Source of the DNA: Flavobacterium sandaracinum
Lineage (GTDB): Bacteria > Bacteroidota > Bacteroidia > Flavobacteriales > Flavobacteriaceae
Direction: 5' to 3'
Length of the DNA: 46,879 bases
Assembly: GCF_004349135.1 (NCBI RefSeq)
Contig: NZ_SMFN01000025.1
Span: 1-46,879, forward strand
Both the position numbers and the translations under genes were made by a program. Shown piece after piece: positions 16,489 through 24,160 of the stretch. The notes beneath the pieces were generated by a model. The model saw nothing but the letters and a program-made list of their open reading frames with translations, was not told the origin of the DNA and searched no databases. Each line of letters begins with the position of its first letter. The stretch's first letter is position 1.

Positions 16489-17358
16489 ATGAAATGGATC
16501 ACTAGAGAACGACCTAAAATTGATAGAATAGCTTCCCCTTGGTTGATAAAAACTTTTGTGGACCTAGAGGCTGAATTTATTTATGTTCCATTCAACAAAG
16601 TTTTAGATAAAGCAAAAGAGTTTGAGGCCATTCCATTTGACATTCCTAATGTGGAATTTACACATTACAACGAGCAAAGTACCTTTGACTACATCGTAAA
16701 AAAATATGAAATTAAAGACCCTGCTATTCTAATTATAGCAGATATTGTTCGTGGTGCAGATACGGACAGACACGATATTGCAAAAGAATCCGCGGGACTT
16801 TGGGCTATTTCAGCTGGTCTTTCCTATAATATTACTGATGATTATAAATTATTGGAAAGCGGAATGGTTATTTATGATGCCCTGTACAGTTGGGCTACAC
16901 ATTTATATGAACAAAATCATTTACAGAATAGTCCTTTTGAAAATATGTTGCACGAAGTGTATCATAAATTTTTAAAGGAGAAAAAAATAAATAATAAGAA
17001 AGCACCAGATTGGGTTAAAGACTTAAAAGCAATTATTCAGGATCAGATTGATACCCAATTCACTTTTGACTTAAAGAAGATTTCTAATGATTTAGAGCTT
17101 AATCCTTCCTACTTATCAAGGGAGTTTTCAAAGTATTTTGAAGATCTTAATTTTGGTGATTATGTTAGAAAATTACGAATAGAGAAAGCAATTACTCTTA
17201 TTCAGAATTCAAGCTATACACTTACTGAAATAGCCTATATGACGGGGTTTTCAGATCAAAGTCATTTTACGAGAATATTCAAGCAGAGTACAGGAAAAAA
17301 TCCTTCCTCCTATCGAAAAAATATACAAAAAAGTAATCCAGATACAAAAGGTAAATAA
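16489..17358 (+). CDS. chrB: ChrB-domain/AraC-type fusion regulator of chromate resistance
   Basis: The first 140 or so residues match the ChrB chromate-resistance domain, beginning KWITRERPKIDRIASPWLI with DPAILIIADIVRGAD in the middle. The C-terminal 100 residues are an AraC/XylS double helix-turn-helix. The first helix-turn-helix is DLKKISNDLELNPSYLSREF, and the signature region is LTEIAYMTGFSDQSHFTRIFKQSTGKNPSSYRK. In Proteobacteria ChrB is a separate chromate-sensing regulator; here the sensor domain appears to be joined to a different DNA-binding module. It stands 55 bases upstream of the ChrA operon, which has its own promoter-like box, so it probably controls that promoter. Total length is 289 residues. 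Confidence 0.85.
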   Translation: MKWITRERPKIDRIASPWLIKTFVDLEAEFIYVPFNKVLDKAKEFEAIPFDIPNVEFTHYNEQSTFDYIVKKYEIKDPAILIIADIVRGADTDRHDIAKESAGLWAISAGLSYNITDDYKLLESGMVIYDALYSWATHLYEQNHLQNSPFENMLHEVYHKFLKEKKINNKKAPDWVKDLKAIIQDQIDTQFTFDLKKISNDLELNPSYLSREFSKYFEDLNFGDYVRKLRIEKAITLIQNSSYTLTEIAYMTGFSDQSHFTRIFKQSTGKNPSSYRKNIQKSNPDTKGK

Positions 17359-17386
17359 CATACTATTTATACTTATTTAACCTATA

Positions 17387-17394
17387 TAGTTTTG
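17387..17394 (+). promoter_or_regulatory. Bacteroidota-type -7 box TAGTTTTG ahead of the chromate operon
   Basis: TAGTTTTG fits TAnnTTTG and ends 19 bases before the ATG at 17414. It suggests that the three genes from 17414 are transcribed separately from their regulator. A clear -33 element is not visible. Confidence 0.4.
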
Positions 17395-17413
17395 TAAAAA
17401 AAACACAAACTAT

Positions 17414-17914
17414 ATGATTCCCTTCAAACATTTTCTGCTTCCTGCTTTATTAGTATTTTCTTTTTCTGCTATTGGACAAACAACCTATCCAAAAATTACG
17501 GGCTATTTTGGTGTAGTTCATCCTATAGTAACTTTCAGTGAAGATGAAACTACTTTAAACTTTAAAGATTATTACGCTGTTGGTTTTCCAACAGGAATTA
17601 ACATATGGAAAAGCTCTAAAATTGGTTTTTCCTTTGAAATAGTTCCTAATATAAGAGCAGAAGATGGAATCAGTAAAGTCAATAGTTTATTATTTCATCC
17701 TGGCGTGCTGGTAGCACTAGGAAACGGCTACACATTTGCAGGCAGAGCCGCTTTTGAAACTAATGGTAGATATGGTGTAACTCCAGTATTCAACAAAACG
17801 GTAATAAAAAATGCCAACAGCAGTTATTATGTTGCCATTCCATTACCGGTTAGGTTTGGAAATGACCATCCGGCCAATTTTACTGTAGGTTTCCAATTTG
17901 GTATAGCCTTTTAG
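17414..17914 (+). CDS. Small outer-membrane beta-barrel-like protein of the chromate operon
   Basis: This is a 166-residue protein with a signal peptide ending SAIGQ. It contains many short amphipathic strands rich in Gly, Phe and Tyr (KITGYFGVVHP, KIGFSFEIVPN, GYTFAGRAAFETNGRYGV), and the last strand ends in an aromatic residue (TVGFQFGIAF). This pattern is typical of small outer-membrane beta-barrels. It lies 12 bases ahead of chrA and is surely co-transcribed. No function is established; a pore or sensor for the chromate system is only a guess. Confidence 0.7.
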   Translation: MIPFKHFLLPALLVFSFSAIGQTTYPKITGYFGVVHPIVTFSEDETTLNFKDYYAVGFPTGINIWKSSKIGFSFEIVPNIRAEDGISKVNSLLFHPGVLVALGNGYTFAGRAAFETNGRYGVTPVFNKTVIKNANSSYYVAIPLPVRFGNDHPANFTVGFQFGIAF

Positions 17915-17926
17915 AATATCTTATTT

Positions 17927-19093
17927 ATGAAAGAAAATCCAATATATAGTTTAAAAGAGTTGCTTCTTTATTTCCTGAAATTAGGGACAACTGGTTTTGG
18001 CGGTCCAGTAGCATTGGTTGGTTATATGCACCGAGATTTAGTCGAAGATCAAAAATGGATTTCTGAAGATGAATATAAAGAAGGCTTAGCCTTGGCGCAA
18101 TTAGCACCAGGTCCGTTAGCGGCACAATTAGCCATTTACCTTGGATTTGTACATTATAGTTTTTTAGGGGCAACGTTGATTGGTTTTGCCTTTATTTTGC
18201 CTTCTTTTATAATGGTGGTGCTATTGGGCATCGTTTACAAGTTATACGGAGGATTGTCTTGGATACAAGCCGTTTTTTATGGTGTAGGTGCGGCTGTTAT
18301 TGGTATTATTGTAATGAGTTCCTATAAACTAACGATAAAATCTATCGGCAAATTTAATGTAATCTCTTTTAAAACGAATTGGTTATTGTGGCTGTTTTTT
18401 GTAGTAGCAATAGTTGTAACATTGGTTACACAACAGGAACAAGTTTTGTTATTTGTATTGGCGGGGATTATATATATGTTTGTCAAAGCACCACCAAAAT
18501 GGTTTAATGGTAAAACAACCAATTCTATTGTTTTATTACAAGTTGGTTTTTGGAACTATGACAATTCTACTCTTATGAAAATTGCTATCTTTTTTGCCAA
18601 AGCGGGAGCATTTGTATTTGGTAGTGGACTGGCAATTGTCCCCTTTTTACATTCAGGTGTCGTAGTAGAAAACCAATGGTTAACGGAACATCAATTTGTT
18701 GATGCGGTTGCCGTAGCAATGATTACACCTGGTCCAGTTGTTATTACTGTTGGCTTTATTGGTTATTTAGTTGCTGGTTTTCCGGGTGCTTTGGTTGCTG
18801 CTTTCGCTACATTTTTACCGTGTTATTTATTTACAATCGCTTTGGCTCCATCCTTTAAGAAAATAGCGCAAAACCAATCTATTAAAGCTTTTGTAGATGG
18901 AATTACTGCTGCAGTTGTTGGGGCATTGGTGGGAGCTGTTGGTGTAATTGCATCTAGAAGTATTTTGGATATTCCAACAACGCTAATAGCTATTGCAACA
19001 ATTTTTGCTTTACTTTATATCAAGAAAATTCAAGAACCTTACATTATTGCGGCATCAGCAGTTGTTGGGGTTCTTATAAAATTAATATTATGA
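17927..19093 (+). CDS. chrA: Chromate transporter ChrA
   Basis: ChrA exports chromate across the inner membrane. The 388-residue protein is the long two-domain form. The first CHR domain starts GTTGFGGPVALVGYMHRDLV, with LALAQLAPGPLAAQLA. The second mirrors it: FAKAGAFVFGSGLAIVPFLH, with AVAMITPGPVVITVGFIGYL. About ten to twelve membrane helices can be placed. The TGA stop overlaps the ATG of the next gene (ATGA), indicating translational coupling with the superoxide dismutase. The ChrB-type regulator upstream supports chromate as substrate. Confidence 0.93.
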   Translation: MKENPIYSLKELLLYFLKLGTTGFGGPVALVGYMHRDLVEDQKWISEDEYKEGLALAQLAPGPLAAQLAIYLGFVHYSFLGATLIGFAFILPSFIMVVLLGIVYKLYGGLSWIQAVFYGVGAAVIGIIVMSSYKLTIKSIGKFNVISFKTNWLLWLFFVVAIVVTLVTQQEQVLLFVLAGIIYMFVKAPPKWFNGKTTNSIVLLQVGFWNYDNSTLMKIAIFFAKAGAFVFGSGLAIVPFLHSGVVVENQWLTEHQFVDAVAVAMITPGPVVITVGFIGYLVAGFPGALVAAFATFLPCYLFTIALAPSFKKIAQNQSIKAFVDGITAAVVGALVGAVGVIASRSILDIPTTLIAIATIFALLYIKKIQEPYIIAASAVVGVLIKLIL

Positions 19094-19818
19094 ACAGAAA
19101 AGATTTTTTAAAATCGAGTACTTTATTTGGAGCAGCAGCATTAGTGCTTCCTACTACGAATGCGTTTGCTGAAAATTTATCCGATAATTCTATTGATAAA
19201 TTGGTTGATGCAAATGGCAATTATATCCAACAAACATTACCGTATAACGAAAGTTTTTTAGAACCATACATGGATGCGGAAACCTTACATCTACATTACA
19301 CTTTTCATCACGGCGGGGCGGTAAAAGGCGCAAACAAGGATATGCAAATGATTAAAAAAGCATTGGATGAAAACAATTTGGAAACAGTTGATTTTTGGAC
19401 AAAAAAACTATCGTATCATTTTTCATCTCATATCTTACATTCAATATTTTGGACAAATCTTACGAATAAAAGCAACATGCCACAAGGAAATTTGCTGAAA
19501 CGAATTGAGAAAAGCTTTGGTAGCTTCGACAGATTGAAAGTCTTAATTGCAGCTACCTCAAAAAATGTTGATGGTAATGGTTGGGGTATAGTAGCCTATC
19601 AACCTTATAGTGATAGTCTTGTAGTTCTACAATGTGAAAACCACGAAAAACTAACACAATGGGGAGCAATTCCAATATTAGTTATTGATGTTTGGGAACA
19701 TGCCTATTATTTGAAATACAAAAACAAGCGTACTGATTTTGTTGATGCCCTTTTTAATATTATCAACTGGGATAATGTAGCGTTAAGACTTAATGACGCT
19801 GAGAAATTAATGAAGTAG
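19090..19818 (+). CDS. Exported Fe/Mn superoxide dismutase of the chromate operon
   Basis: The 242-residue protein has an N-terminal export signal of Tat-like form (RKDFLKSS then a hydrophobic stretch to NAFA), with Arg-Lys in place of Arg-Arg. The body is a Fe/Mn superoxide dismutase. It has TLHLHYTFHHGGAV with the first His ligand, LHSIFWTNL with the second, NGWGIVAY, and VIDVWEHAYYLKY with the Asp and His ligands. It would remove superoxide, which forms when chromate is reduced through Cr(V). Its ATG overlaps the chrA stop. A similar leader remnant lies at 16161, suggesting a lost second copy. Confidence 0.88.
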   Translation: MNRKDFLKSSTLFGAAALVLPTTNAFAENLSDNSIDKLVDANGNYIQQTLPYNESFLEPYMDAETLHLHYTFHHGGAVKGANKDMQMIKKALDENNLETVDFWTKKLSYHFSSHILHSIFWTNLTNKSNMPQGNLLKRIEKSFGSFDRLKVLIAATSKNVDGNGWGIVAYQPYSDSLVVLQCENHEKLTQWGAIPILVIDVWEHAYYLKYKNKRTDFVDALFNIINWDNVALRLNDAEKLMK

Positions 19819-19904
19819 AATTGTAGCCTGTAAAACTTTTAATTCTAGGATTTGAACAGTCCATTAATCACTTGCGTTTTCTAAATGCTTATTAGTTTAA
19901 GCTA

Positions 19905-20082
19905 TCAAAAAATGTCAAAATTGGTATCAAGTGTTCGATTTCAATCCCTGAAAGCCCACAGAAAGACAAATAACGCCAATGGAAGACATTGGCGTTATTT
20001 TTTTATGATTTAGATTATTTTAGACTTTCAAAAAAAGTCAAAATAGGTATAAGTTGTTCGATTGTAATCCCATTCATTCCAC
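19905..20082 (+). repeat. Two diverged 55-bp direct repeats, each followed by a hairpin
   Basis: Bases 19905-19959 and 20028-20082 align without gaps over 55 positions, with most bases identical. Both contain the TTCGATT string and end in CCAC. Each is followed by a strong hairpin with a T run (19970-20004 and 20086-20117). The string resembles a tRNA T-loop, but I cannot fold either copy into a tRNA 3' half. They adjoin the 3' end of a decayed serine recombinase and may be attachment-site or small-RNA remnants. No protein gene is seen between 19819 and 20085. Confidence 0.5.
19970..20004 (+). terminator. Rho-independent terminator
   Basis: ATAACGCCAATG pairs with CATTGGCGTTAT around a 5-base loop, followed by seven or more T. 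It is placed 150 bases after the superoxide dismutase stop and could end the chromate operon. Confidence 0.85.
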
Positions 20083-20085
20083 TAT

Positions 20086-20117
20086 AAGGGATACTTTTTT
20101 AAAGTATCCCTTTTTTT
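20086..20117 (+). terminator. Rho-independent terminator-like hairpin
   Basis: AAGGGATACTTT pairs with AAAGTATCCCTT and is followed by a T run. It also coincides with the 3' end of the serine recombinase remnant on the other strand, and could serve either direction. Confidence 0.75.
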
Positions 20118-21540
20118 ATATCCAAGATATGACGTTCCCACCATTTTATTGGCCTCGTGCGACAACATATCCATCATTGTAGGAGCTCTTCAGATACCTT
20201 TTTGACAGGATAAATTACCATTGAACACCATGTTCACAAACTCTCTTTTCAGCGAAGTATTTATTTTGTTTTAGCTTAACGCATATCAGATAACAAATCA
20301 AGATTAGTATCTTAAATATTGAAAATTTTCCCCCGATTAAAACTAAGTATTTAGATAACCGCTTCCAAATTTAAAATTTGGATATTGTAAACTTGAAACC
20401 ATCTATCATAAGCACCTTTATTTAATTCGTCTCGACACCCATTTTCATCAGCTATAGTTAGTTTTTGGTGCACTACATCTAGTTCGAGTTTCCGTTGTTC
20501 CTCGTTTATAATTGACTTTGATTTCAAGCCCAATTGTAGAATACCATCCATTTCTGTTCCCTTTGATGCAAGTCTCGGAGATAATCATAAGACCACAATC
20601 ATTTAAGAATGATCTATGATCTTTAATAACACTGATATTATTATGGTTAGAATGTTTCTAATTCTCCATTAAAGTATTTACTTGATTTAACACATGAAGA
20701 TATATCGGCAAATAGAGTACTATTATGACCTTTTTAAACGCCCCCCAAGTGAAATACCATCATTTACGGGAACTTTCACTTTATTTTCTCCTTCATTTTA
20801 TTTTTGTCATTTTGCTTTGCCGTTTTGCCTATAATTGCTTCCTATATAGCGTAGAAATCCTTCCAGCTGATCTTTGAAGTCCTATACTCTGACAAGTCTC
20901 GTATAGATGGGATTCACAAGCACACGACCACAAGCATATCCCCTTTTTTATCAAAATTTAATTTAAATACTTTCGCCTTTATTTTAAGCAAAGAAACATC
21001 ACGAAGAAAAATTCATACACAAGACGAACAACTTTTGACTCCTCTTGGTCTATTTCAAGACGACGTAGGTTGTTTTCTCAAACCTTACTAAAACCAAAAG
21101 GTTTATACCTTCAAGGATGGTTCTTCTTTTACTATTACAGTAAATAGTCTTCGGCTAACTTTCACACTTCTGTTGATACTATTTTCCTCTTCGAGTTGTA
21201 ATTACAAACTCGTCTTGAAAAACTACAAGGAGAATTATAGAAGAAGGTGATTCCCTTCGTTACAGTAACAACTACCTACTATATTTTTTTTCAAAATTGT
21301 TTGATCTTATGCATGGCTTCGACTGCACCTCTACCATAACGGCCTAACTGACTACTGCATCCTCCATTGATTTCTCACAGCTACACCTACTCGTATGACA
21401 ATTGTGTTTTGGACAAGCTTGATAATGGATTCATCCGGTTATCACTGCTTACAAGACTTTAACGTATACGAACACTCCAAAGACGATTCCTAAATTATCC
21501 CCTACCATAACAAAGGCTACTTTTCCTTTTACTATTTGAG
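20086..21540 (-). pseudogene. Decayed large serine recombinase
   Basis: The minus strand, read across several frame changes and stops, preserves the order of a large serine recombinase. From high to low coordinate: KPFGF near 21100; LEIDQEESKVVRLVYEF near 21000-21060 (recombinase domain); NPIYTRLVRV near 20900; KVKVPVNDGISLGG near 20780 (lead-in to the zinc ribbon); the coiled coil with DRWFQVYNIQILNLEA near 20360-20420; and KREFVNMVF, then APTMMDML, near 20170-20250 at the C-terminus. The resolvase catalytic domain at the 5' end is not recognisable. Numerous lesions make it inactive. Such enzymes integrate or excise mobile elements, so this marks an old insertion beside the metal-resistance genes. 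Confidence 0.65.
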
Positions 21541-21672
21541 GACCAATTTGATTTTTATAATTAATTTTTTAAAGATCTCTATTCAACACCACAATGCTAA
21601 ATCTTCATTAATAATGATTTCAAAATATAATCAAATCGAAAAGTATGATAATCAAACCCCGAGTGTCTAAAC

Positions 21673-22545
21673 TTATTTTGCCCTGAACGATTTAGGAATG
21701 GCACCAGTTACCTTTTTAAAATGGTTATTAAAGTAGGTTGGATATTCAAATCCAAGAGCGTAAGCTATTTCAGCTATACTCCATTCCGTGTGCTGCAGCA
21801 ATGCTTTGGCTTCCGCTGCTATACGTTCTGCAATATGAACGGTAGTGGGTTTCCCTGTAACCTCTTTAACTGATTTGTTCAGGTAATTGACATGAACATT
21901 TAAATGCTGTGCAAATTCCTGGGCAGTCCTGATTTTGAGCGGTTCATTGGTGTTTTCAACGGGAAACTGACGTTCCAGTAATTCCAGAAATAGAAATGCC
22001 ACTCTTGACGCTGCGTTTTTGTACTTCACCAAATGATCCTGCGGATTCATCTTAAGTGCCTCTTGAATTATGAGATGTAAGTAACTACGAACCAAATCAT
22101 CCTTGTTAGTATAGTCTGATTCTTGTTCTGCTATTATCTTTTGAAATATCATGATCAAAAATGCTGTTTGCTGTTCATCAACTGCTACCACAGGAGAATT
22201 TGCCAGTCTAAGCAAGGGTAATTCATGTTGAGTGCCCTGGCGATGATAAAGTTTTAAAAACTCTTCTGAAAATAGGCAAGCATAACCTGTCATCAATTCT
22301 GATTGTATATGAGAAGAATAAGGTATGTGAGGATTTCCGAAAAAAAGAAAAGTGCCATCTATTTCAATTGTGCGGTCTCCATAATTAAGTATAGTATGAC
22401 CCGTGCTCAGGCAAACCTTATAAAAATCGCGGCGGCCATAGATTGGTATCGGGTGAACCCTGGTTTCTACCTCGTAGGCTTTAAAGCCCTTCATTTGTAT
22501 ATCACTTGTTTGATATTCTGCTAATCCAGTTACTTTTTCACTCAT
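21673..22545 (-). CDS. AraC-family transcriptional regulator
   Basis: This is a 290-residue protein with an N-terminal cupin-like sensing domain (about 30-110, with FLFFGNPHIPYSS) and a C-terminal AraC double helix-turn-helix. The latter is marked by TAQEFAQHLNVHVNYLNKSVKEVTGKP and by WSIAEIAYALGFEYPTYFNNHFKKVTGAIPKSFR. It is divergent from the aldo/keto reductase genes on its right, a frequent arrangement for regulators of small oxidoreductases, so it probably controls them. The inducer is not deducible. The start ATG is 4 bases downstream of a TAACTTTG box. Confidence 0.88.
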   Translation of the reverse strand: MSEKVTGLAEYQTSDIQMKGFKAYEVETRVHPIPIYGRRDFYKVCLSTGHTILNYGDRTIEIDGTFLFFGNPHIPYSSHIQSELMTGYACLFSEEFLKLYHRQGTQHELPLLRLANSPVVAVDEQQTAFLIMIFQKIIAEQESDYTNKDDLVRSYLHLIIQEALKMNPQDHLVKYKNAASRVAFLFLELLERQFPVENTNEPLKIRTAQEFAQHLNVHVNYLNKSVKEVTGKPTTVHIAERIAAEAKALLQHTEWSIAEIAYALGFEYPTYFNNHFKKVTGAIPKSFRAK

Positions 22546-22549
22546 GTTG

Positions 22550-22557
22550 CAAAGTTA
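22550..22557 (-). promoter_or_regulatory. TAACTTTG -7 box for the AraC-family gene
   Basis: On the minus strand TAACTTTG matches TAnnTTTG and stands 4 bases before the ATG, which would imply a leaderless or near-leaderless message. Confidence 0.3.
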
Positions 22558-22724
22558 CTATAATCAAAGCTGAAATTAAAAAAACAATGAATTAGTGGTA
22601 TCCCAAATTTCAGATCGATGATTTAAAATTGATTTGATTATTATACTTTTCTGTTTGATTGTCTTTAAAAAAAAATTGGCTTTGACCATACCTTTGTAGT
22701 ATTCAAACGAATAAAAAATTATCT

Positions 22725-23055
22725 ATGAAAACAGTCAAATTAAATAACGGAGTAGAAATTCCAATTTTAGGATTTGGCGTATTCATGCTATCTGACCCTC
22801 AGAAATGTAAAGACAGCGTTTATAAAGAAATCAAAGCAGGTTGCCGGCTCATAACATTCCTGCCGCCTACGAGAAAGAAGAAGTAGTCAGCAGAGATATT
22901 AAGAAGAGCGGCGTTAACCATAAGGAACTTTTTACAACCACAAAACTTTGAGTTCAGGATAAGGGTTACGAAAGCACTAAAGCAGCCTTTGCCAAATCAT
23001 TAAAGAAATTACAGTTAGACTACCTTGATCCTGTTCCAGTTAAATTTCTAAGCGG
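22725..23055 (+). pseudogene. Truncated aldo/keto reductase
   Basis: The start MKTVKLNNGVEIPILGFGVF is a textbook aldo/keto reductase N-terminus. The frame breaks after about 50 codons. Further pieces (KKSGVNHKELFTTTK, then KAAFAKSLKKLQLDYLD) are readable in shifted frames, with a stop within TTKL. Only about 110 of roughly 280 codons remain. It is followed by an intact reductase of a different subfamily. A TACCTTTG box at 22689-22696 could still be its promoter and now drive the next gene. Confidence 0.75.
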
Positions 23056-23124
23056 CCACCGTTTTACTATATCTAAAGTCCAATACATCACAAACAGATA
23101 AAACAACATTTAAAAATTATACTT

Positions 23125-24108
23125 ATGAAAACAAGAAAATTAGGAAGCCAGGGTTTAGAGGTTTCAGCCGTTGGTTTGGGTTGTATGGGAATGAGTTTCG
23201 GCTATGGCCCTTCTGCCGATAAAGATGATATGATCAAATTGATCCGACATGCTGTAGAAAAAGGAGTGAGCCTTTTTGATACTGCAGAAGTGTATGGTCC
23301 TTTTGTCAATGAAGAACTAATCGGCGAAGCTTTGGCTCCATTCGGCCACGAGGTTAAGATCGCCAGCAAATTCGGCATCAAAATAGAAAATGGAAAACAG
23401 ATAATGGACAGCCATCCGGGTACTATCAGGAAGAGCATTGAAGGCTCTTTAAAGCGTTTAAAGAGAGACAGTATCGATCTTTATTACCAGCACCGTGTCG
23501 ATGTTAATATTCCAATGGAAGACGTGGCCGGCACCGTGAAAGATTTAATAAAAGAGGGTAAAGTAAAATATTTCGGTATGAGCGAAGCGGGAGCAGATGC
23601 TATCCGCAAGGCTCATGCCGTTCAACCTCTAAGCGCTTTGCAAAGTGAGTTCTCTTTATGGTGGAGAGAGCCAGAAGAAACGATTATACCTACGCTTGAA
23701 GAATTAGGTATCGGCTTTGTACCATTTAGCCCACTTGGCAAAGGCTTTTTAACAGGCAAGATCACAGAAGATACCATATTTGGCGACAAAGATTTACGCG
23801 GTATTTTCCCACGATTTAAAAAAGAAGCTATTGAAGCTAACCAGGGGCTGATCGACCTCATAAATAAGATCGCCAACGATCAAGATGCAACTCCTGCACA
23901 GATCGCAATTGCATGGGTACTGGCACAAAAACCGTGGATTGTTCCAATACCGGGAACAACTAAAATCCTCCGTATGGATGAAAATCTTGGCGGTGCTGAA
24001 ATTGAATTAACAACTGCTAACCTGAAAGAAATTGAAGACACCGCCGCTCAGATCAAGATCGTGGGCGGCCGTTATCCAGAAGCAATGCAGAAAGGCATCA
24101 ACCGCTAA
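23125..24108 (+). CDS. Aldo/keto reductase
   Basis: This 327-residue NADPH-dependent oxidoreductase is related to the YakC/AKR13 group. It has the opening MKTRKLGSQGLEVSAVGLGCMGMS and the catalytic tetrad Asp52 and Tyr57 (FDTAEVYGP), Lys82 (IASKFG) and His123 (YYQHRVD). The cofactor-binding end is present (PWIVPIPGTTKI). It would reduce small aldehydes or ketones; the real substrate is unknown. It lies opposite the divergent AraC-family gene with the truncated reductase in between. Base use is slightly richer in GC than the genes to the left, which fits separate acquisition, but I have not measured it. Confidence 0.92.
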   Translation: MKTRKLGSQGLEVSAVGLGCMGMSFGYGPSADKDDMIKLIRHAVEKGVSLFDTAEVYGPFVNEELIGEALAPFGHEVKIASKFGIKIENGKQIMDSHPGTIRKSIEGSLKRLKRDSIDLYYQHRVDVNIPMEDVAGTVKDLIKEGKVKYFGMSEAGADAIRKAHAVQPLSALQSEFSLWWREPEETIIPTLEELGIGFVPFSPLGKGFLTGKITEDTIFGDKDLRGIFPRFKKEAIEANQGLIDLINKIANDQDATPAQIAIAWVLAQKPWIVPIPGTTKILRMDENLGGAEIELTTANLKEIEDTAAQIKIVGGRYPEAMQKGINR

Positions 24109-24120
24109 TCACATCCAGAG

Positions 24121-24157
24121 GCTGTCCGAAAAGTAATTTCCGGACAGCTTTTTTTAT
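24121..24157. terminator. Bidirectional terminator between convergent genes
   Basis: GCTGTCCG at 24121-24128 pairs with CGGACAGC at 24141-24148, followed by seven T. It separates the reductase from the facing monooxygenase. Confidence 0.85.
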
Positions 24158-24160
24158 GTC

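Noticed and set aside
19905..20082. tRNA genes or tRNA 3' halves
   Set aside because: TTCGATT resembles a T-loop, but the flanking bases do not form a T-stem or acceptor stem in either copy.
20560..21540. Insertion sequence transposase
   Set aside because: The readable fragments match the order of a serine recombinase (recombinase domain, zinc-ribbon lead-in, coiled coil), and no terminal inverted repeats or target duplications were found.
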